A stretch of DNA of 64,000 nt from JAUYQR01 sp050632395 (GCF_050632395.1 NZ_CP192600.1:3844001-3908000), one strand, 5' to 3'. Positions 49,793 to 60,125 are shown, counted from the stretch's first letter. The notes: generated by a model not told the origin, from the letters alone. Translations and numbers: made by a program.

Positions 49793-51832
49793 TTACCACA
49801 CCCGCACAGACGCGCGGGCAGACCGGCCCTCGGCGTCGATCACCGACAAGGTCACGAACCCCGTTCCCGGCAGCGTCAGCATCGTCTCCCGGTCGCGCAG
49901 CGCCACCGCCAGCGGCACGCCATCGGCCAGCCAAGTGAAGGGTGCCGTCCCGCCCTGCACCCGCACCTTCAGCCCTGCCGCCAACAACTCCACCTCCGCC
50001 CCATCAGGCGGAAAGGCCACCGCCGGCGCATCCACCGCCCCCGCGAACGCAGCGGACCGAGAGCGGAAGCGTTGCAACGGCACCGGCAGTTCCGCGTTCG
50101 ACACCAGCAGTGTTGCCGCAGGTGCGGGCGGCTGCGGGTCCAGATCGCGCTTCAGCCGGTTGAAGGCTTGAAACAGCACCGGTGCGGCCACATCGGCCCC
50201 GAATGCCCCCGGAACCGGCGTGCCGTCCGCGCGCCCCATCCAGACGCCGATCACATGGCCGCCATCGAACCCGATCGCCCAGGCGTCACGGTGGCCATAG
50301 GAGGTGCCGGTCTTGTAGGCCAGCCGGTTCGACGGCGATCCCGGCGGTGGTGCCAGCCCCGCCAGAATGTCGCCCACCTGCCACGCCGCCACTGCCGACA
50401 CCACGCGCTGCCCCTCCGCCCCCGTCCCGTCCTTCATATAGCTCAAGGGCCGGGCCACGCCGCCCCGCGCCAGCGCAGCGTAAAGCCCGACCATGTCTTC
50501 CAGCGTCACCCCCACCCCGCCCAGCGCAATCGCCAGCCCCGGCTGATCGCCCGGAAACACCGGTCGCATCCCCGCCTTTTCCATCCCCGAGATCAGCTTC
50601 GCCGGCCCCAGCGCCTCGGTCAGCGCCACCACCGGAATGTTCAGCGACATCTGCAACGCTTCACGCGCGCGGATCGTCCCGCGATAAAGCCGGTCAAAGT
50701 TCTGCGGCGCATAGGTGCCAAAGCGTGTCGGCCGGTCCTCCAGCATCGTCTCGGGGTGCGCCAGCCCCTCGTCAAACGCCAGCGCATAGACGAGCGGCTT
50801 CAGCGTCGATCCGGGCGATCGCAGCGCACGCGTCATGTCTACAAACCCTTGCCGTGCATCAGCCTGAAACCCCGCCGACCCGACCGAGGCGAGGATCTCA
50901 CCCGACGCATGATCCGCCACCACGATTGCCACCTGCAACTCCGCCCCGCGCCCCTCCACCGCGTCGGCGGCCAGCGTCTCCAGCTTGCGTTGCAGGCTGC
51001 GGTCAATTGTCAGGTCCAGATGCCCTGCCAACGGGTTGGCCGCACGCGCCCGGTCAGCCAGATGCGGCGCAAGGGCCGGGAAGGGCTTGCGAATGCCCGG
51101 CACCCTTTCGCGCAAAGCGGCCTCCGCCTCGTCCTCCTCGATGACGCCCTCGCGCACCGCCCGCGCCAGAACCCGGTTCCGCGCCGCCTCAGCACGGTCG
51201 GCGGCCCGGTCGGGGCGGCGGCCTTCGGGGCTTTGCGGAATCGCCACCAACAACGCCTCCTCCGCCGGGGTCAGCCGTGACGGTTCCTTCCCGAAATACG
51301 AGATCGAGGCCGCGCGGACCCCTTCAAGGTTCCCCCCAAACGGCGCCAAGTACAGGTAAAGCTGCAAGATCTGCGCCTTCGTCAACCGCCGCTCCAGCGC
51401 CAGTGCCACCCGCATCTGCCGCAGCTTGCCCGCAACCTTGCCGGTCCCGCTTTCCTCCAGAAGCCGCGCCACCTGCATCGTCAGCGTCGACCCGCCCGAC
51501 ACCACCCGCCCATTCCACACCGCCTGTGCCACCGCCCGCAGCAAAGACCGCACATCAACGCCGGGGTGCTGGTAGAACCGCCTGTCCTCATAGGCAATCA
51601 GCATCGCCAGATAGCGCGCATCCACACGGTCCTCTGGCAAGGCCAACCGCCAGCGCCCATCGGCTACAGTATAGGCCCGCAGCAGGTCACCGTTGCGGTC
51701 GACCACCTCGACCGAGGTTTCCACCGTCAGGGGCGGCAGGACCGTGGCATCGATCCAAAGATCAAACCGATCGCGGCCATAGGCGCCCAGCCAAAGCACC
51801 ACCAGCGCCGCGATGATCCAACGCGTCCGCAT
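49793..51832 (-). CDS. pbpC: Penicillin-binding protein 1C
   Basis: This 679-residue inner-membrane bifunctional peptidoglycan synthase has one N-terminal transmembrane helix (residues 5-19). The GT51 glycosyltransferase has AYEDRRFYQHPGVD (catalytic Glu82) and GGSTLTMQ. The transpeptidase has the SxxK serine at Ser342 (SPGSTLKPL) and the KTG motif in AYKTGTSYGHRDAW. The C-terminal BiPBP_C domain is present. The ribosome site AAGGGAAG seven bases upstream lies in the arm of a G-rich hairpin. Pairing with an alpha-2-macroglobulin gene, as in E. coli, suggests joint envelope defence and repair. Confidence 0.95.
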   Translation of the reverse strand: MRTRWIIAALVVLWLGAYGRDRFDLWIDATVLPPLTVETSVEVVDRNGDLLRAYTVADGRWRLALPEDRVDARYLAMLIAYEDRRFYQHPGVDVRSLLRAVAQAVWNGRVVSGGSTLTMQVARLLEESGTGKVAGKLRQMRVALALERRLTKAQILQLYLYLAPFGGNLEGVRAASISYFGKEPSRLTPAEEALLVAIPQSPEGRRPDRAADRAEAARNRVLARAVREGVIEEDEAEAALRERVPGIRKPFPALAPHLADRARAANPLAGHLDLTIDRSLQRKLETLAADAVEGRGAELQVAIVVADHASGEILASVGSAGFQADARQGFVDMTRALRSPGSTLKPLVYALAFDEGLAHPETMLEDRPTRFGTYAPQNFDRLYRGTIRAREALQMSLNIPVVALTEALGPAKLISGMEKAGMRPVFPGDQPGLAIALGGVGVTLEDMVGLYAALARGGVARPLSYMKDGTGAEGQRVVSAVAAWQVGDILAGLAPPPGSPSNRLAYKTGTSYGHRDAWAIGFDGGHVIGVWMGRADGTPVPGAFGADVAAPVLFQAFNRLKRDLDPQPPAPAATLLVSNAELPVPLQRFRSRSAAFAGAVDAPAVAFPPDGAEVELLAAGLKVRVQGGTAPFTWLADGVPLAVALRDRETMLTLPGTGFVTLSVIDAEGRSARASVRVW

Positions 51833-51840
51833 CAAGTGCT

Positions 51841-51865
51841 TCCCTTCCCCCTTCTGGGGGAGGGA
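51841..51865 (-). promoter_or_regulatory. G/C-rich hairpin covering the pbpC ribosome site
   Basis: In the minus-strand RNA, TCCCTCCCCC and GGGGGAAGGGA pair around AGAA with a one-base bulge. The 3' arm contains the AAGGGAAG-type Shine-Dalgarno sequence of pbpC, so folding could limit its translation. Confidence 0.5.
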
Positions 51866-51950
51866 GAGGCGGCCGCCCGCAACCGGCCAGACGCCCCCCA
51901 CCCCCATCCCACGCGGGGGAGGGGAGGCACATATGCCCGGTCCCGCTTCC

Positions 51951-54900
51951 TCACGGCGCGATCGTCACCGTTCCCGCCTCGCTCCGCGCGCGGAAATCGG
52001 GGCGGTACATGTCCTCCACCGACGCCGCCGGATGATGGAACGTGCCGGGGCTAACCGCCCGTACCACATAGGCCAGCCGGAACGGCTGGTCTGACCTCCA
52101 GTCCACCGCCGTCAGGAACCGGTCCTGCCGGAACTCCGAATGCGTCACGTCCTGCAACGCATCCAGCCACGATAGTTCCGACGTCGCCCCCCCCGAGATC
52201 AGGTTCGGGTTGTCGATCTCGAACCCTGCCGGCAGCGGGTCGGCCACCATCAGCCGCGCCTCGCCATAGCCAAACGGCGTCACCTCCAGCACCGTCACCA
52301 ACCGCGTCCCCGCCGTCACCGCATCAAGCGTCACCGGTTGCCCGTCCATCGTGTAGTAGGCCCGCGTGATGGCATATCCGTTGCCCCCCGCCGGCTCCGG
52401 CTCCGACGGCACGCCGTAAGTGGTGATCGTCAGCGTCGTATCGGCGCCGTCGTTCTTTACCACTACCGGCGTTACGGCACCCGCATCCAGCACCCGCACC
52501 AACGGCCCATCCGCAGGCTTGCCGTCGATGCTGATGCCGTCCGCCCCGCTCCGGTCGATCAGCGCGTTCGCCGCCAAAAGCGCCCATGTCGCCTCCTGCG
52601 TCGACAGGTTCGCGCCCGAGGTGGCGATCCGGTCGGTCAGCGCCTCACGGTCCACCGCCTTCGATCCCGCCTCTACCGCCAGCGTCAGAAGCGCCGCCGC
52701 ATCGCGGTAACGCGTGCCATAGTCAACGCGCCAGATCTGTTCCGTCTCCGGCCCGGCCAGGGAATCCATCTTGGCGGCTGCCTTGCGGAACATAGTGTCC
52801 GCCCGCACCTGATCGCCATAAGACGCCAGCGCCGCGCCCAACTGCGCCTGCGCGATGGGGGTCGAGAACGCATCGCCCTTCACATCGGCGTAGTAGCGAA
52901 GGTCACCCACCGCCGCCGCCCCTTCCCGCGCCAAGACCATCAGCGCATAGGCCAGCGCCTCGCCCCCGCCATTCGTCTCCTCGCTGAAGTCGGGCGCGTA
53001 ATTCACCTGATTGCGCAGGTTCGCCAAAGCGTTGCGCAGCGCCAGATCCGGCACCGCGTAGCCTTGCGCCTTGGCCCGGCTCAGGAAATCGGTGACATAG
53101 GCGTCCAGCCAGAAATCCCCATTCCCCGGCCCCCACAGGCCGAACCCACCCTCCGCCGACTGGTTGGCGAGGATCTCCACCACCGCCTCGTCGATCCGGG
53201 TCTGGATGTTTTCGGCCCCCTTCAGGTCCATCACCCGCGCCACCTCGTCGAAATACAGAAGCGGCAGCGCACGGCTCGTCATCTGTTCGGTGCAGCCGTA
53301 AGGATAGCGGTCCAACGCGGCCAGAAGCCCCGGCGCATTCAACCGAGCCAAGGGCCCGACCGCCATCGTGGCCTTGCCCGATCCCGCCACCAACCCGGCA
53401 AACACATCGCCATCGAAGGTGAAGCTTTGCCCCTTCGCCAGATCCAGCCGCGACACCCGCGCAACCTCCGGGTCGTTCACCTGCACCGGCAGGCTCAGCG
53501 TCTTGCGCAACACCTTACCGTCCGGCGTGGTCAGGCTGACGTCGATCGTCTGCACGCCAACCGCGCCCGCCGTCACCGGCACCTCGAACACCGCCTTCGC
53601 CTTGTCGCCCAGATCAAACCCCGACGGCACCGCACCCAGCGTCACTCCGTTCGCCACCACGTCCAGCCCCATCCGCCCCGAAGGCCCGGTGGCATGCACC
53701 ACCTCCAGCAAGAGCCGCGAGGTATCGCCCGGCGACATGAAGCGCGGCAGGCTGGCCGTCACCACCACCGGATCGCGCACCAGCACGTCCGCCGAGGCCT
53801 GCCCGACCCCGGTCTTCGACCATGCCACCGCCATCACCTTCACCGTCCCGTTGAACGACGGCAGGTCGAACGACGCCCGCGCATAGCCATCCGCACCCAC
53901 CGCGACCGGCCCGGTGAAATAGGCGACCAACTCCTCTGTCGGCGGCGGCGCTTGCAACCGCGCTTGCGCACCCGCGTCACCGCCCGAGCGCACCGTGCCT
54001 TCTGCCCCGTTCAGCCCGTCGATCAACCGCCCGTAGATATCACGGATACCGACGCCCAGCTTCCGTTGCCCGAAGAAATGCCCCTGCGGATCGGGCGCCT
54101 TGAAGCCGGTCAGGTTCAGGATACCCACATCGACCGCCGCAATCGTCACATAGGCCGTCTCGCCCGCAGCCACGCCCTCGACTTTCACCGCCACGTCCAG
54201 CGGCCCGCGCGGTGCCGCCTCCGCAGCCACCTCCACCGTCGCTTTCAGCGCCCGCGCACCCGGATCAATACTGGCATGGGTCAGCCCCAGCGCCCGCGCC
54301 GGGTTTCGCCCCGCCGCCACATCCATCGGACGCAGGACCGAGGCCGTGACATAGACCCCCGCGCCCCATTCATCTGTCACCGGCAACTGGATCAGGTTTT
54401 CGCCTTCCTTGACCTCGATCGCCTGCATCGCCACCAGCCGGTTCGACAGTACCGACACCAAGGCCGTCCCCGCGGCACGCGGAACGATCCGCAGCGTCGC
54501 GGTATCGCCCGGCTTGTAGGCAGGCTTGTCCAGCGACAGCTCCAGCGTATCCGGCGTCGAGGTCGTATCCGCAGGCGCGTACCAGCCCGCAAAGAACGAC
54601 ACCGACGTCGCCGCCCGCCCGCCATCGGCACGCTCGACCAGCAACTCATATTCGCCCCACGTCACGGGTGCTGAAATCTCTACCGCCTGCGCTCCGGTCT
54701 GCGCCTCGCCCTCCGCCACGACCGCGCGGGTCACGACCGGCTCCCAGCTCCAGTTGCCAAAGCTTTGATACCACTGATAGTCCCGCTCGATCCGCGTGAC
54801 TTGCCACTTGACGGGCAGGGCCACCGCCGCCTCGGCCGTGTCTACCGCAACGACCTGAAACCGCGCCTCTGCCCCCTCGCCCACCACGCCGTCGAACAGG

Positions 54901-57398
54901 GGCTTCACCCCCAGCATAGGCTCCGCTGGCACCAGACGCTTCGTGACCTCGCGCTCCACCGGGCGGCCCGATCCTTCGGCCACCCGCACCGTCACGCGCG
55001 CCTCCAAAGGCCGCGCCGGGTCTTCGACGGCAGGCAGCGTCACCGGCAGGATCGCCATCCCTGCCTCATCCGTCGCGCCGCCCTCCAGCGCCTCCATCAC
55101 CGCGTTGAACGGCTGGTCATGGCGCCCGAAGACATAGCCCGGAAACGCCGGCAACCCTTCGGCGGCGCGCAGCAGAACCTCGCCCTCTATCGCAAGCCCC
55201 GCTCCCGGCGCACCGAACAGATACTTCGCCGTGACCGTCAGGTCCGCCCCGCCGCCCAGCGCCATCGGCTGGTCCCCAAGCGTCAGGTCAAAGTCGATCC
55301 GCTCCGGCAGGAAATCCTCAACGAGGAAGGTCTTGGCCGCCAAGGGTGCCGCCTCAAGATCGGCCAGCACTTCCAGCCGCCAGACCCCACGCGGCGCCGA
55401 CCCCGCGACCGGCATCGCAAACACATGCCCGCCCGCGCCCGCATCCTCGACCAACTGCCGCGAATACTCCACGCCATCCGGCCGCTTCAGGATCGCCGTC
55501 AAAGGCAGCCCCTCCACCGCCGCCGCCTGCGGATCACGCGCCAGCGCGGTCGCATAAACCGTCTCGCCCGCACGGTAAGCACCCCGGTCGGTGGTCAGGA
55601 ACACATCCACCGGCGGCGCCGCCTCGCGCCCCTCCACCCCACGGTCGGACAGATCGAACTCCGGGTCGGTCAGCGACAGAAAGGCAATGTCCGCCTCGCC
55701 ATCCTTCACCACCACCATCGCAGGCGCAGCCCCGCCCGTGCCGCGCTTCAGGCCCGCATCGAACCGCGCATAACCCATGTCATCGGTCTTGGCCGTCCCA
55801 AGCACCACATTGGCCCGGTTCAACAGCTCCACCGAAACACCCGCCTTCGCCCCCGCCGTCCCCAGACTGCGCACGAACACATGCAAGCCATCAACGCCCG
55901 ACATCGTGGTCACGCCAAGGTCAGACACGACGAACCACTGCCACCCCGCCGGCACCACGTAAGGGTCCACCCCCGGCACCGCCGCCTTCAGCGCGTAAAT
56001 CCCCGCCGGCATGTCCTTCAGCGCCTCGCCCAAAGGCAGCCGCGTCGTCACGTCCTTGTTCACTTCAAGCCCGACGGTGGCAGAGCCTTTCCATATCTCC
56101 TCTCCCACCGTGTCGCTAAACATCGCTTCCGAATATTCCTGCATCGGCGAACCGAAATACATGTCCTGAACCGACCGCAGAAGGTTTCGGTCCGTCACCC
56201 GGAACAGCGTCAGGTTCAGCTTGTCGGTGTTCACCGTCTCGACCGGAAGCGCCGCCTCGCCCGCTTTCGGCAGCACATAGCCCCGCCCCGCAAAGCGCAC
56301 GCCTGGGTTCCGGTCGCGCACGTATTGCGTAATGTCGACCGATTTCGCCATTGTCTGCCCATCCGCCGCAGGCAGCCCCTCACGGAAGGTGATGCTGTAA
56401 CGCGACCCATGCTGCAAACCCGTTACGCACAACTGGCGATAGCCGCCGTTCTCCACCGCCATCCCGGCCTCGGGTAGCTGCACAAAGGTCGAATAATCCA
56501 CCCCCGCCGCCACCAGATCTTCGGAAAACGTCGCGCACAGCCTTGGCCGCGCCAGATCGCTTTGCACCGTGTTCTCGATGATGCGGAAGCCGTATTTCCC
56601 GATCGCATCGTCCAAAAGCCGCGCGGTGTCGTCTCTCGGCTGCAACGATTGCGCCAGCCGCAGCGCCGAAACCGTGTCGCGCCCCCGGCCCAACCGTTCC
56701 AGCGCGTCGCCCATCAGCACCAGAACCGTGTGCCGCAGGCCCGGGTTTTCCGCCCGCAGATAGGCGTTCACCGCCGAGGGAAACGATTGCCCCAAGAAGA
56801 AGCCCGCGTTCTCGATGTTGGTCTTTCCCGCCTCCAACTGCCGCCGCGCAAATTCCGCCCATGTCGCCGCATCGTCGGTCAGGTTCAACGCGGCCCCGGT
56901 GAACGCCGCCGCCTGTACCCAATCGCCCCGCGCCTCGGCCTCGCTCGCGGCCTGCAGATGTTCCTCCGCCGTCCAGGGCCCCGTCGTGTGCTGGCGGCCA
57001 AGCCCCACCGCCACGTCATACGCCGCCTGCACATCCCAATCAGGCAAAAACGCCAGTTCCGCCCGCCGCTCCGCCGCCGATGCGCGCAAGCTCGCGTCTG
57101 CCTCGATCACGAAGGCCGAATAGGCGCCCTGAAAGAACGTGCCCTCCCCCGGCCCGTTCTTCACGAAACACGATCCGTTGCGCGTGTTGAAGGTGAACGC
57201 CGTACAGCGCGCGTTGGTCAGACAGGCCCGTTCGCAAGCGTCGATGGTGGTATCGAAGACCGACGCGATATCGCCCCCCGGCAGGTCCTGATCCTGCGTC
57301 ACGACCACCCGCCGCTCGGGGATCAGATCCTGCGCAGCCGACAGTCCGGGCGAAAGCAGCACCGCCATAGACACCAGAATCGCCGCAAATCTGCGCAT
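51951..57398 (-). CDS. Bacterial alpha-2-macroglobulin with N-terminal PAN domain
   Basis: This 1815-residue exported protease trap belongs to the YfhM/ECAM family. A signal peptide (1-22, cut near LSA/AQD) precedes a PAN-like domain with cysteines at 55, 59, 65 and 77 (DACERACLTNARC, then SCFVKNG). The long series of macroglobulin domains follows, including GVMG-like MG2 strands such as VFLTTDRGAYRAGETVYATA. The thioester motif is in YGCTEQMTSRALPLLYF, with Cys1369 and the Gln three residues on, so covalent capture of proteases is possible. GGGAG eight bases upstream fixes the start at 57398. No lipobox is visible. pbpC follows in the same direction. Confidence 0.93.
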   Translation of the reverse strand: MRRFAAILVSMAVLLSPGLSAAQDLIPERRVVVTQDQDLPGGDIASVFDTTIDACERACLTNARCTAFTFNTRNGSCFVKNGPGEGTFFQGAYSAFVIEADASLRASAAERRAELAFLPDWDVQAAYDVAVGLGRQHTTGPWTAEEHLQAASEAEARGDWVQAAAFTGAALNLTDDAATWAEFARRQLEAGKTNIENAGFFLGQSFPSAVNAYLRAENPGLRHTVLVLMGDALERLGRGRDTVSALRLAQSLQPRDDTARLLDDAIGKYGFRIIENTVQSDLARPRLCATFSEDLVAAGVDYSTFVQLPEAGMAVENGGYRQLCVTGLQHGSRYSITFREGLPAADGQTMAKSVDITQYVRDRNPGVRFAGRGYVLPKAGEAALPVETVNTDKLNLTLFRVTDRNLLRSVQDMYFGSPMQEYSEAMFSDTVGEEIWKGSATVGLEVNKDVTTRLPLGEALKDMPAGIYALKAAVPGVDPYVVPAGWQWFVVSDLGVTTMSGVDGLHVFVRSLGTAGAKAGVSVELLNRANVVLGTAKTDDMGYARFDAGLKRGTGGAAPAMVVVKDGEADIAFLSLTDPEFDLSDRGVEGREAAPPVDVFLTTDRGAYRAGETVYATALARDPQAAAVEGLPLTAILKRPDGVEYSRQLVEDAGAGGHVFAMPVAGSAPRGVWRLEVLADLEAAPLAAKTFLVEDFLPERIDFDLTLGDQPMALGGGADLTVTAKYLFGAPGAGLAIEGEVLLRAAEGLPAFPGYVFGRHDQPFNAVMEALEGGATDEAGMAILPVTLPAVEDPARPLEARVTVRVAEGSGRPVEREVTKRLVPAEPMLGVKPLFDGVVGEGAEARFQVVAVDTAEAAVALPVKWQVTRIERDYQWYQSFGNWSWEPVVTRAVVAEGEAQTGAQAVEISAPVTWGEYELLVERADGGRAATSVSFFAGWYAPADTTSTPDTLELSLDKPAYKPGDTATLRIVPRAAGTALVSVLSNRLVAMQAIEVKEGENLIQLPVTDEWGAGVYVTASVLRPMDVAAGRNPARALGLTHASIDPGARALKATVEVAAEAAPRGPLDVAVKVEGVAAGETAYVTIAAVDVGILNLTGFKAPDPQGHFFGQRKLGVGIRDIYGRLIDGLNGAEGTVRSGGDAGAQARLQAPPPTEELVAYFTGPVAVGADGYARASFDLPSFNGTVKVMAVAWSKTGVGQASADVLVRDPVVVTASLPRFMSPGDTSRLLLEVVHATGPSGRMGLDVVANGVTLGAVPSGFDLGDKAKAVFEVPVTAGAVGVQTIDVSLTTPDGKVLRKTLSLPVQVNDPEVARVSRLDLAKGQSFTFDGDVFAGLVAGSGKATMAVGPLARLNAPGLLAALDRYPYGCTEQMTSRALPLLYFDEVARVMDLKGAENIQTRIDEAVVEILANQSAEGGFGLWGPGNGDFWLDAYVTDFLSRAKAQGYAVPDLALRNALANLRNQVNYAPDFSEETNGGGEALAYALMVLAREGAAAVGDLRYYADVKGDAFSTPIAQAQLGAALASYGDQVRADTMFRKAAAKMDSLAGPETEQIWRVDYGTRYRDAAALLTLAVEAGSKAVDREALTDRIATSGANLSTQEATWALLAANALIDRSGADGISIDGKPADGPLVRVLDAGAVTPVVVKNDGADTTLTITTYGVPSEPEPAGGNGYAITRAYYTMDGQPVTLDAVTAGTRLVTVLEVTPFGYGEARLMVADPLPAGFEIDNPNLISGGATSELSWLDALQDVTHSEFRQDRFLTAVDWRSDQPFRLAYVVRAVSPGTFHHPAASVEDMYRPDFRARSEAGTVTIAP

Positions 57399-57477
57399 CG
57401 TCATGACTCCCGTTTGAATTGTGCGAAGTGTCGCAGGCCCGGAATGGGCTGGCAAGAACGACGGCACCCGAATGGCG

Positions 57478-57493
57478 TTAAGTCTTGGTTCAC
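57478..57493 (+). promoter_or_regulatory. CtrA-like box between the macroglobulin and hybrid kinase genes
   Basis: TTAA-N7-TTCAC differs at one position from the CtrA consensus TTAA-N7-TTAAC. It lies in the 177-base divergent region, 83 bases before the kinase ATG. Confidence 0.4.
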
Positions 57494-57575
57494 TTTGATG
57501 CGGCAGGGTAGTCGCGAATACCGGACGCAGGCTGGCCCTGCCCGGGCGCAGGCAGCATGTCGGCACAGGGTGGGA

Positions 57576-60125
57576 ATGGACTTATCGGATCGTCTGGCCA
57601 AGGAACGCAGGGGGCGGCTTGCCGCCGAACGCCTGCTTGAACAAAAAAGTCGCGAACTTTTTGCCGCCAACGAAAAGCTGGCGATTCATGCCCGCTCGCT
57701 GTCCGACCAGATCGTCGAACAGCGCCAGGTCGTCCGCTCTGCCCTGACCGAGGCTGAGGTGCTGAAAGGCCAGAACAGCCGCTTTCTCGGTGATCTCGAC
57801 CGCGCCCACACGGCCGCCGTCATGGCCGAACGCCGGCTGTGGGAATCGGTCAACACCATCCGTGACGGGTTCGCCGTGTTCGATGCTGACCTGAAACTTG
57901 TGACCGCCAACCACGCCTTCCTTGCGCAGTTCGACGGCCACCCCGTCGCACCCGGCATCGCCTACACCGAAATCCTGCGCATCGTCGCCACCTCTGGTGC
58001 GGTCGATCTGGGCCAGCGCACGGCGGATGATTTCGTCGCCGATATGCTCGCCCGGATCGAGGCTGACCCGATCGAGCCTGTGACGCTGAAACTCAACAAC
58101 AGCACTTGGGTCAAACTCGTCGACCGCCGCGCCCGCGACGGCGACCTTGTGTGCCTCACGCTCGATATAACCGATCAGATGCGCATCTGGGCCGCGATCG
58201 AGGCAATCCCGGATGGTTTCGTGCTTTATGACAGGGAGGAACGGCTTTTGACCTGCAACCAGCGGTACCGCGACATCTATCCCGCCTCCGCACCCGCGAT
58301 GGAACCCGGCGCAAGGTTCGAAGACATCCTGCGCTTCGGGCTTGTCCAAGGCCAGCATGCCGACGCCGTTGGTCGCGAGGAAGACTGGATCACCGAGCGT
58401 CTTCGTCAACACCGCGCCGCATCCGGGATCTCAGAACAACAGCTTTCGGACGGTCGCTGGATCAGGGCGGTCGATCACCCCACCCCGGATGGCGGCCGCG
58501 TCGGCCTGCGCATCGACATCACCAACATCAAGGATCACGAAGCCCAGTTGGAGGCCGCCCGCAAGCAGGCCGAGGCCGCGAACCGCGCCAAATCCGCCTT
58601 CCTTGCCAACATGAGCCACGAGATTCGCACGCCAATGAACGGTGTCGTCGGCATGGCGGAACTCCTTTGCGACACCTCGCTGTCCGAAGAACAACGCCTT
58701 TTTGCAGAAACCATCCGCTCCTCGGGCGAGGCGCTTCTGGTCATCATCAACGACATCCTAGACTATTCCAAGATCGAGGCAGAGCGTCTGACCCTGCGCC
58801 CCGAACCCTTTGATCTGGAACGCACGATCCACGAGGTCACCATGCTGTTGCAGCCCCGCGCGCGGGAAAAGGGCCTCGACCTGATGATCGACTTCGACAT
58901 GTTCCTGCCCACCCGTTTCGTGGGCGACCCGGGCCGCTTGCGCCAAGTGTTGACCAACCTCATCGGCAACGCCGTCAAGTTCACCGAATCCGGCCACGTC
59001 CTGACCCGCGTCGTCGGGCTGGAGGCCGAGGATGGCCGCCAGCAACTGCACGTCACCGTCGAAGACAGCGGCATCGGCATCGCGCCGGAATACCTCGACC
59101 ATGTGTTCGGTGAATTCAATCAGGTCGAAGACGAACGCAACCGCAAATTCGAAGGCACCGGCCTTGGCCTTGCGATCACCCGCCGCCTGATCGAACACAT
59201 GGGCGGCGCGGTCTGGGTGGACAGCGAGCTTGGCCAAGGATCGTCGTTCGGGTTCCGCGTCACCCTGCCCGTCGCCGAAGACGCAGCAGCGCTGCAAATC
59301 CCGGTGTCCGTCAAGCGCGTCCTCGCGGTGGATGACCAGTTCATCAACCGCACCATCCTTGAACGCCAGCTTGCACCCTGCGGCATAGACGTGACGCTCT
59401 GCCGCTCCGGTGCCGAGGCTTTGGCGCATCTGGACACTGACGCAGCCTATGACGCCATCCTGACCGACCATGCGATGCCCGAGATGGACGGGCCAGACCT
59501 GCTGGAAGCGATCCGCGCGCGTGGACACACCATGCCGGTCCTCCTTCTCACCTCGAACCCGACCGATCTGGGCGAGGCTGCTTCCGACTTCGCCGCGATA
59601 CTGCAAAAGCCGATCCTACGCTCGGATCTCTACCGCCGCCTGCAAATGCTGATGGCCCCCCCGCCCGAAGCCGCGCCCGCGCTGCCCGACGTGGTTGCCG
59701 CCCCCACCGAACTGCGCCAGATGAGGGTGCTGGCCGCCGAAGACAACCGCACCAACCAGCTGGTTTTTCAGAAGATGGTCAAATCCCTCGATATCGACCT
59801 CGTCTTTGCCGACAATGGCCGCATCGCGGTGGACCTGTTCCAGTCGTTCCGGCCTGACCTCATCTTCATGGACATCTCGATGCCCGAGATGGACGGGAAA
59901 GAGGCTGCCGCCGCGATCCGCCTGCTGGAGGCCGGGAAAAGCCATGTCCCCATCCTCGCCCTAACCGCCCACGCGATGGACGGCGATTCCGAGGCGATCC
60001 TTGCCGCGGGCATCGACCGCTACATGACCAAACCCCTGCGCAAGGCTGCAATCGTCGAGGCGCTGGTCGACCATTGCCCCGCCACAGCCCGCCCCTTGGG
60101 CGCATTGACCGAGGATGCGGCCTAG
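57576..60125 (+). CDS. Cytosolic hybrid histidine kinase with two PAS and two receiver domains
   Basis: This 849-residue sensor kinase has no transmembrane segment. A coiled coil (1-90, with AAERLLEQKSRELFAANEKL) is followed by two PAS-like domains (about 95-205 and 210-325). Then come the dimerisation and phosphoacceptor His348 (ANMSHEIRTPMNG), the HATPase with FEGTGLGLAITRRLIEHMGG, and two C-terminal receivers. REC1 has its Asp at 631 (LTDHAMPEMDG) and REC2 at 766 (FMDISMPEMDG); both keep the DD or ED pocket and the KP lysine. Input signal is unknown; the lack of a membrane domain points to a cytosolic cue. Start ATG at 57576 follows AGGG. Confidence 0.93.
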   Translation: MDLSDRLAKERRGRLAAERLLEQKSRELFAANEKLAIHARSLSDQIVEQRQVVRSALTEAEVLKGQNSRFLGDLDRAHTAAVMAERRLWESVNTIRDGFAVFDADLKLVTANHAFLAQFDGHPVAPGIAYTEILRIVATSGAVDLGQRTADDFVADMLARIEADPIEPVTLKLNNSTWVKLVDRRARDGDLVCLTLDITDQMRIWAAIEAIPDGFVLYDREERLLTCNQRYRDIYPASAPAMEPGARFEDILRFGLVQGQHADAVGREEDWITERLRQHRAASGISEQQLSDGRWIRAVDHPTPDGGRVGLRIDITNIKDHEAQLEAARKQAEAANRAKSAFLANMSHEIRTPMNGVVGMAELLCDTSLSEEQRLFAETIRSSGEALLVIINDILDYSKIEAERLTLRPEPFDLERTIHEVTMLLQPRAREKGLDLMIDFDMFLPTRFVGDPGRLRQVLTNLIGNAVKFTESGHVLTRVVGLEAEDGRQQLHVTVEDSGIGIAPEYLDHVFGEFNQVEDERNRKFEGTGLGLAITRRLIEHMGGAVWVDSELGQGSSFGFRVTLPVAEDAAALQIPVSVKRVLAVDDQFINRTILERQLAPCGIDVTLCRSGAEALAHLDTDAAYDAILTDHAMPEMDGPDLLEAIRARGHTMPVLLLTSNPTDLGEAASDFAAILQKPILRSDLYRRLQMLMAPPPEAAPALPDVVAAPTELRQMRVLAAEDNRTNQLVFQKMVKSLDIDLVFADNGRIAVDLFQSFRPDLIFMDISMPEMDGKEAAAAIRLLEAGKSHVPILALTAHAMDGDSEAILAAGIDRYMTKPLRKAAIVEALVDHCPATARPLGALTEDAA

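Noticed and set aside
52338..56477. Two long plus-strand frames (778 and 570 codons) opposite the macroglobulin gene
   Set aside because: Composition is His/Arg/Gln rich without domains; they mirror the codon bias of the real minus-strand gene.
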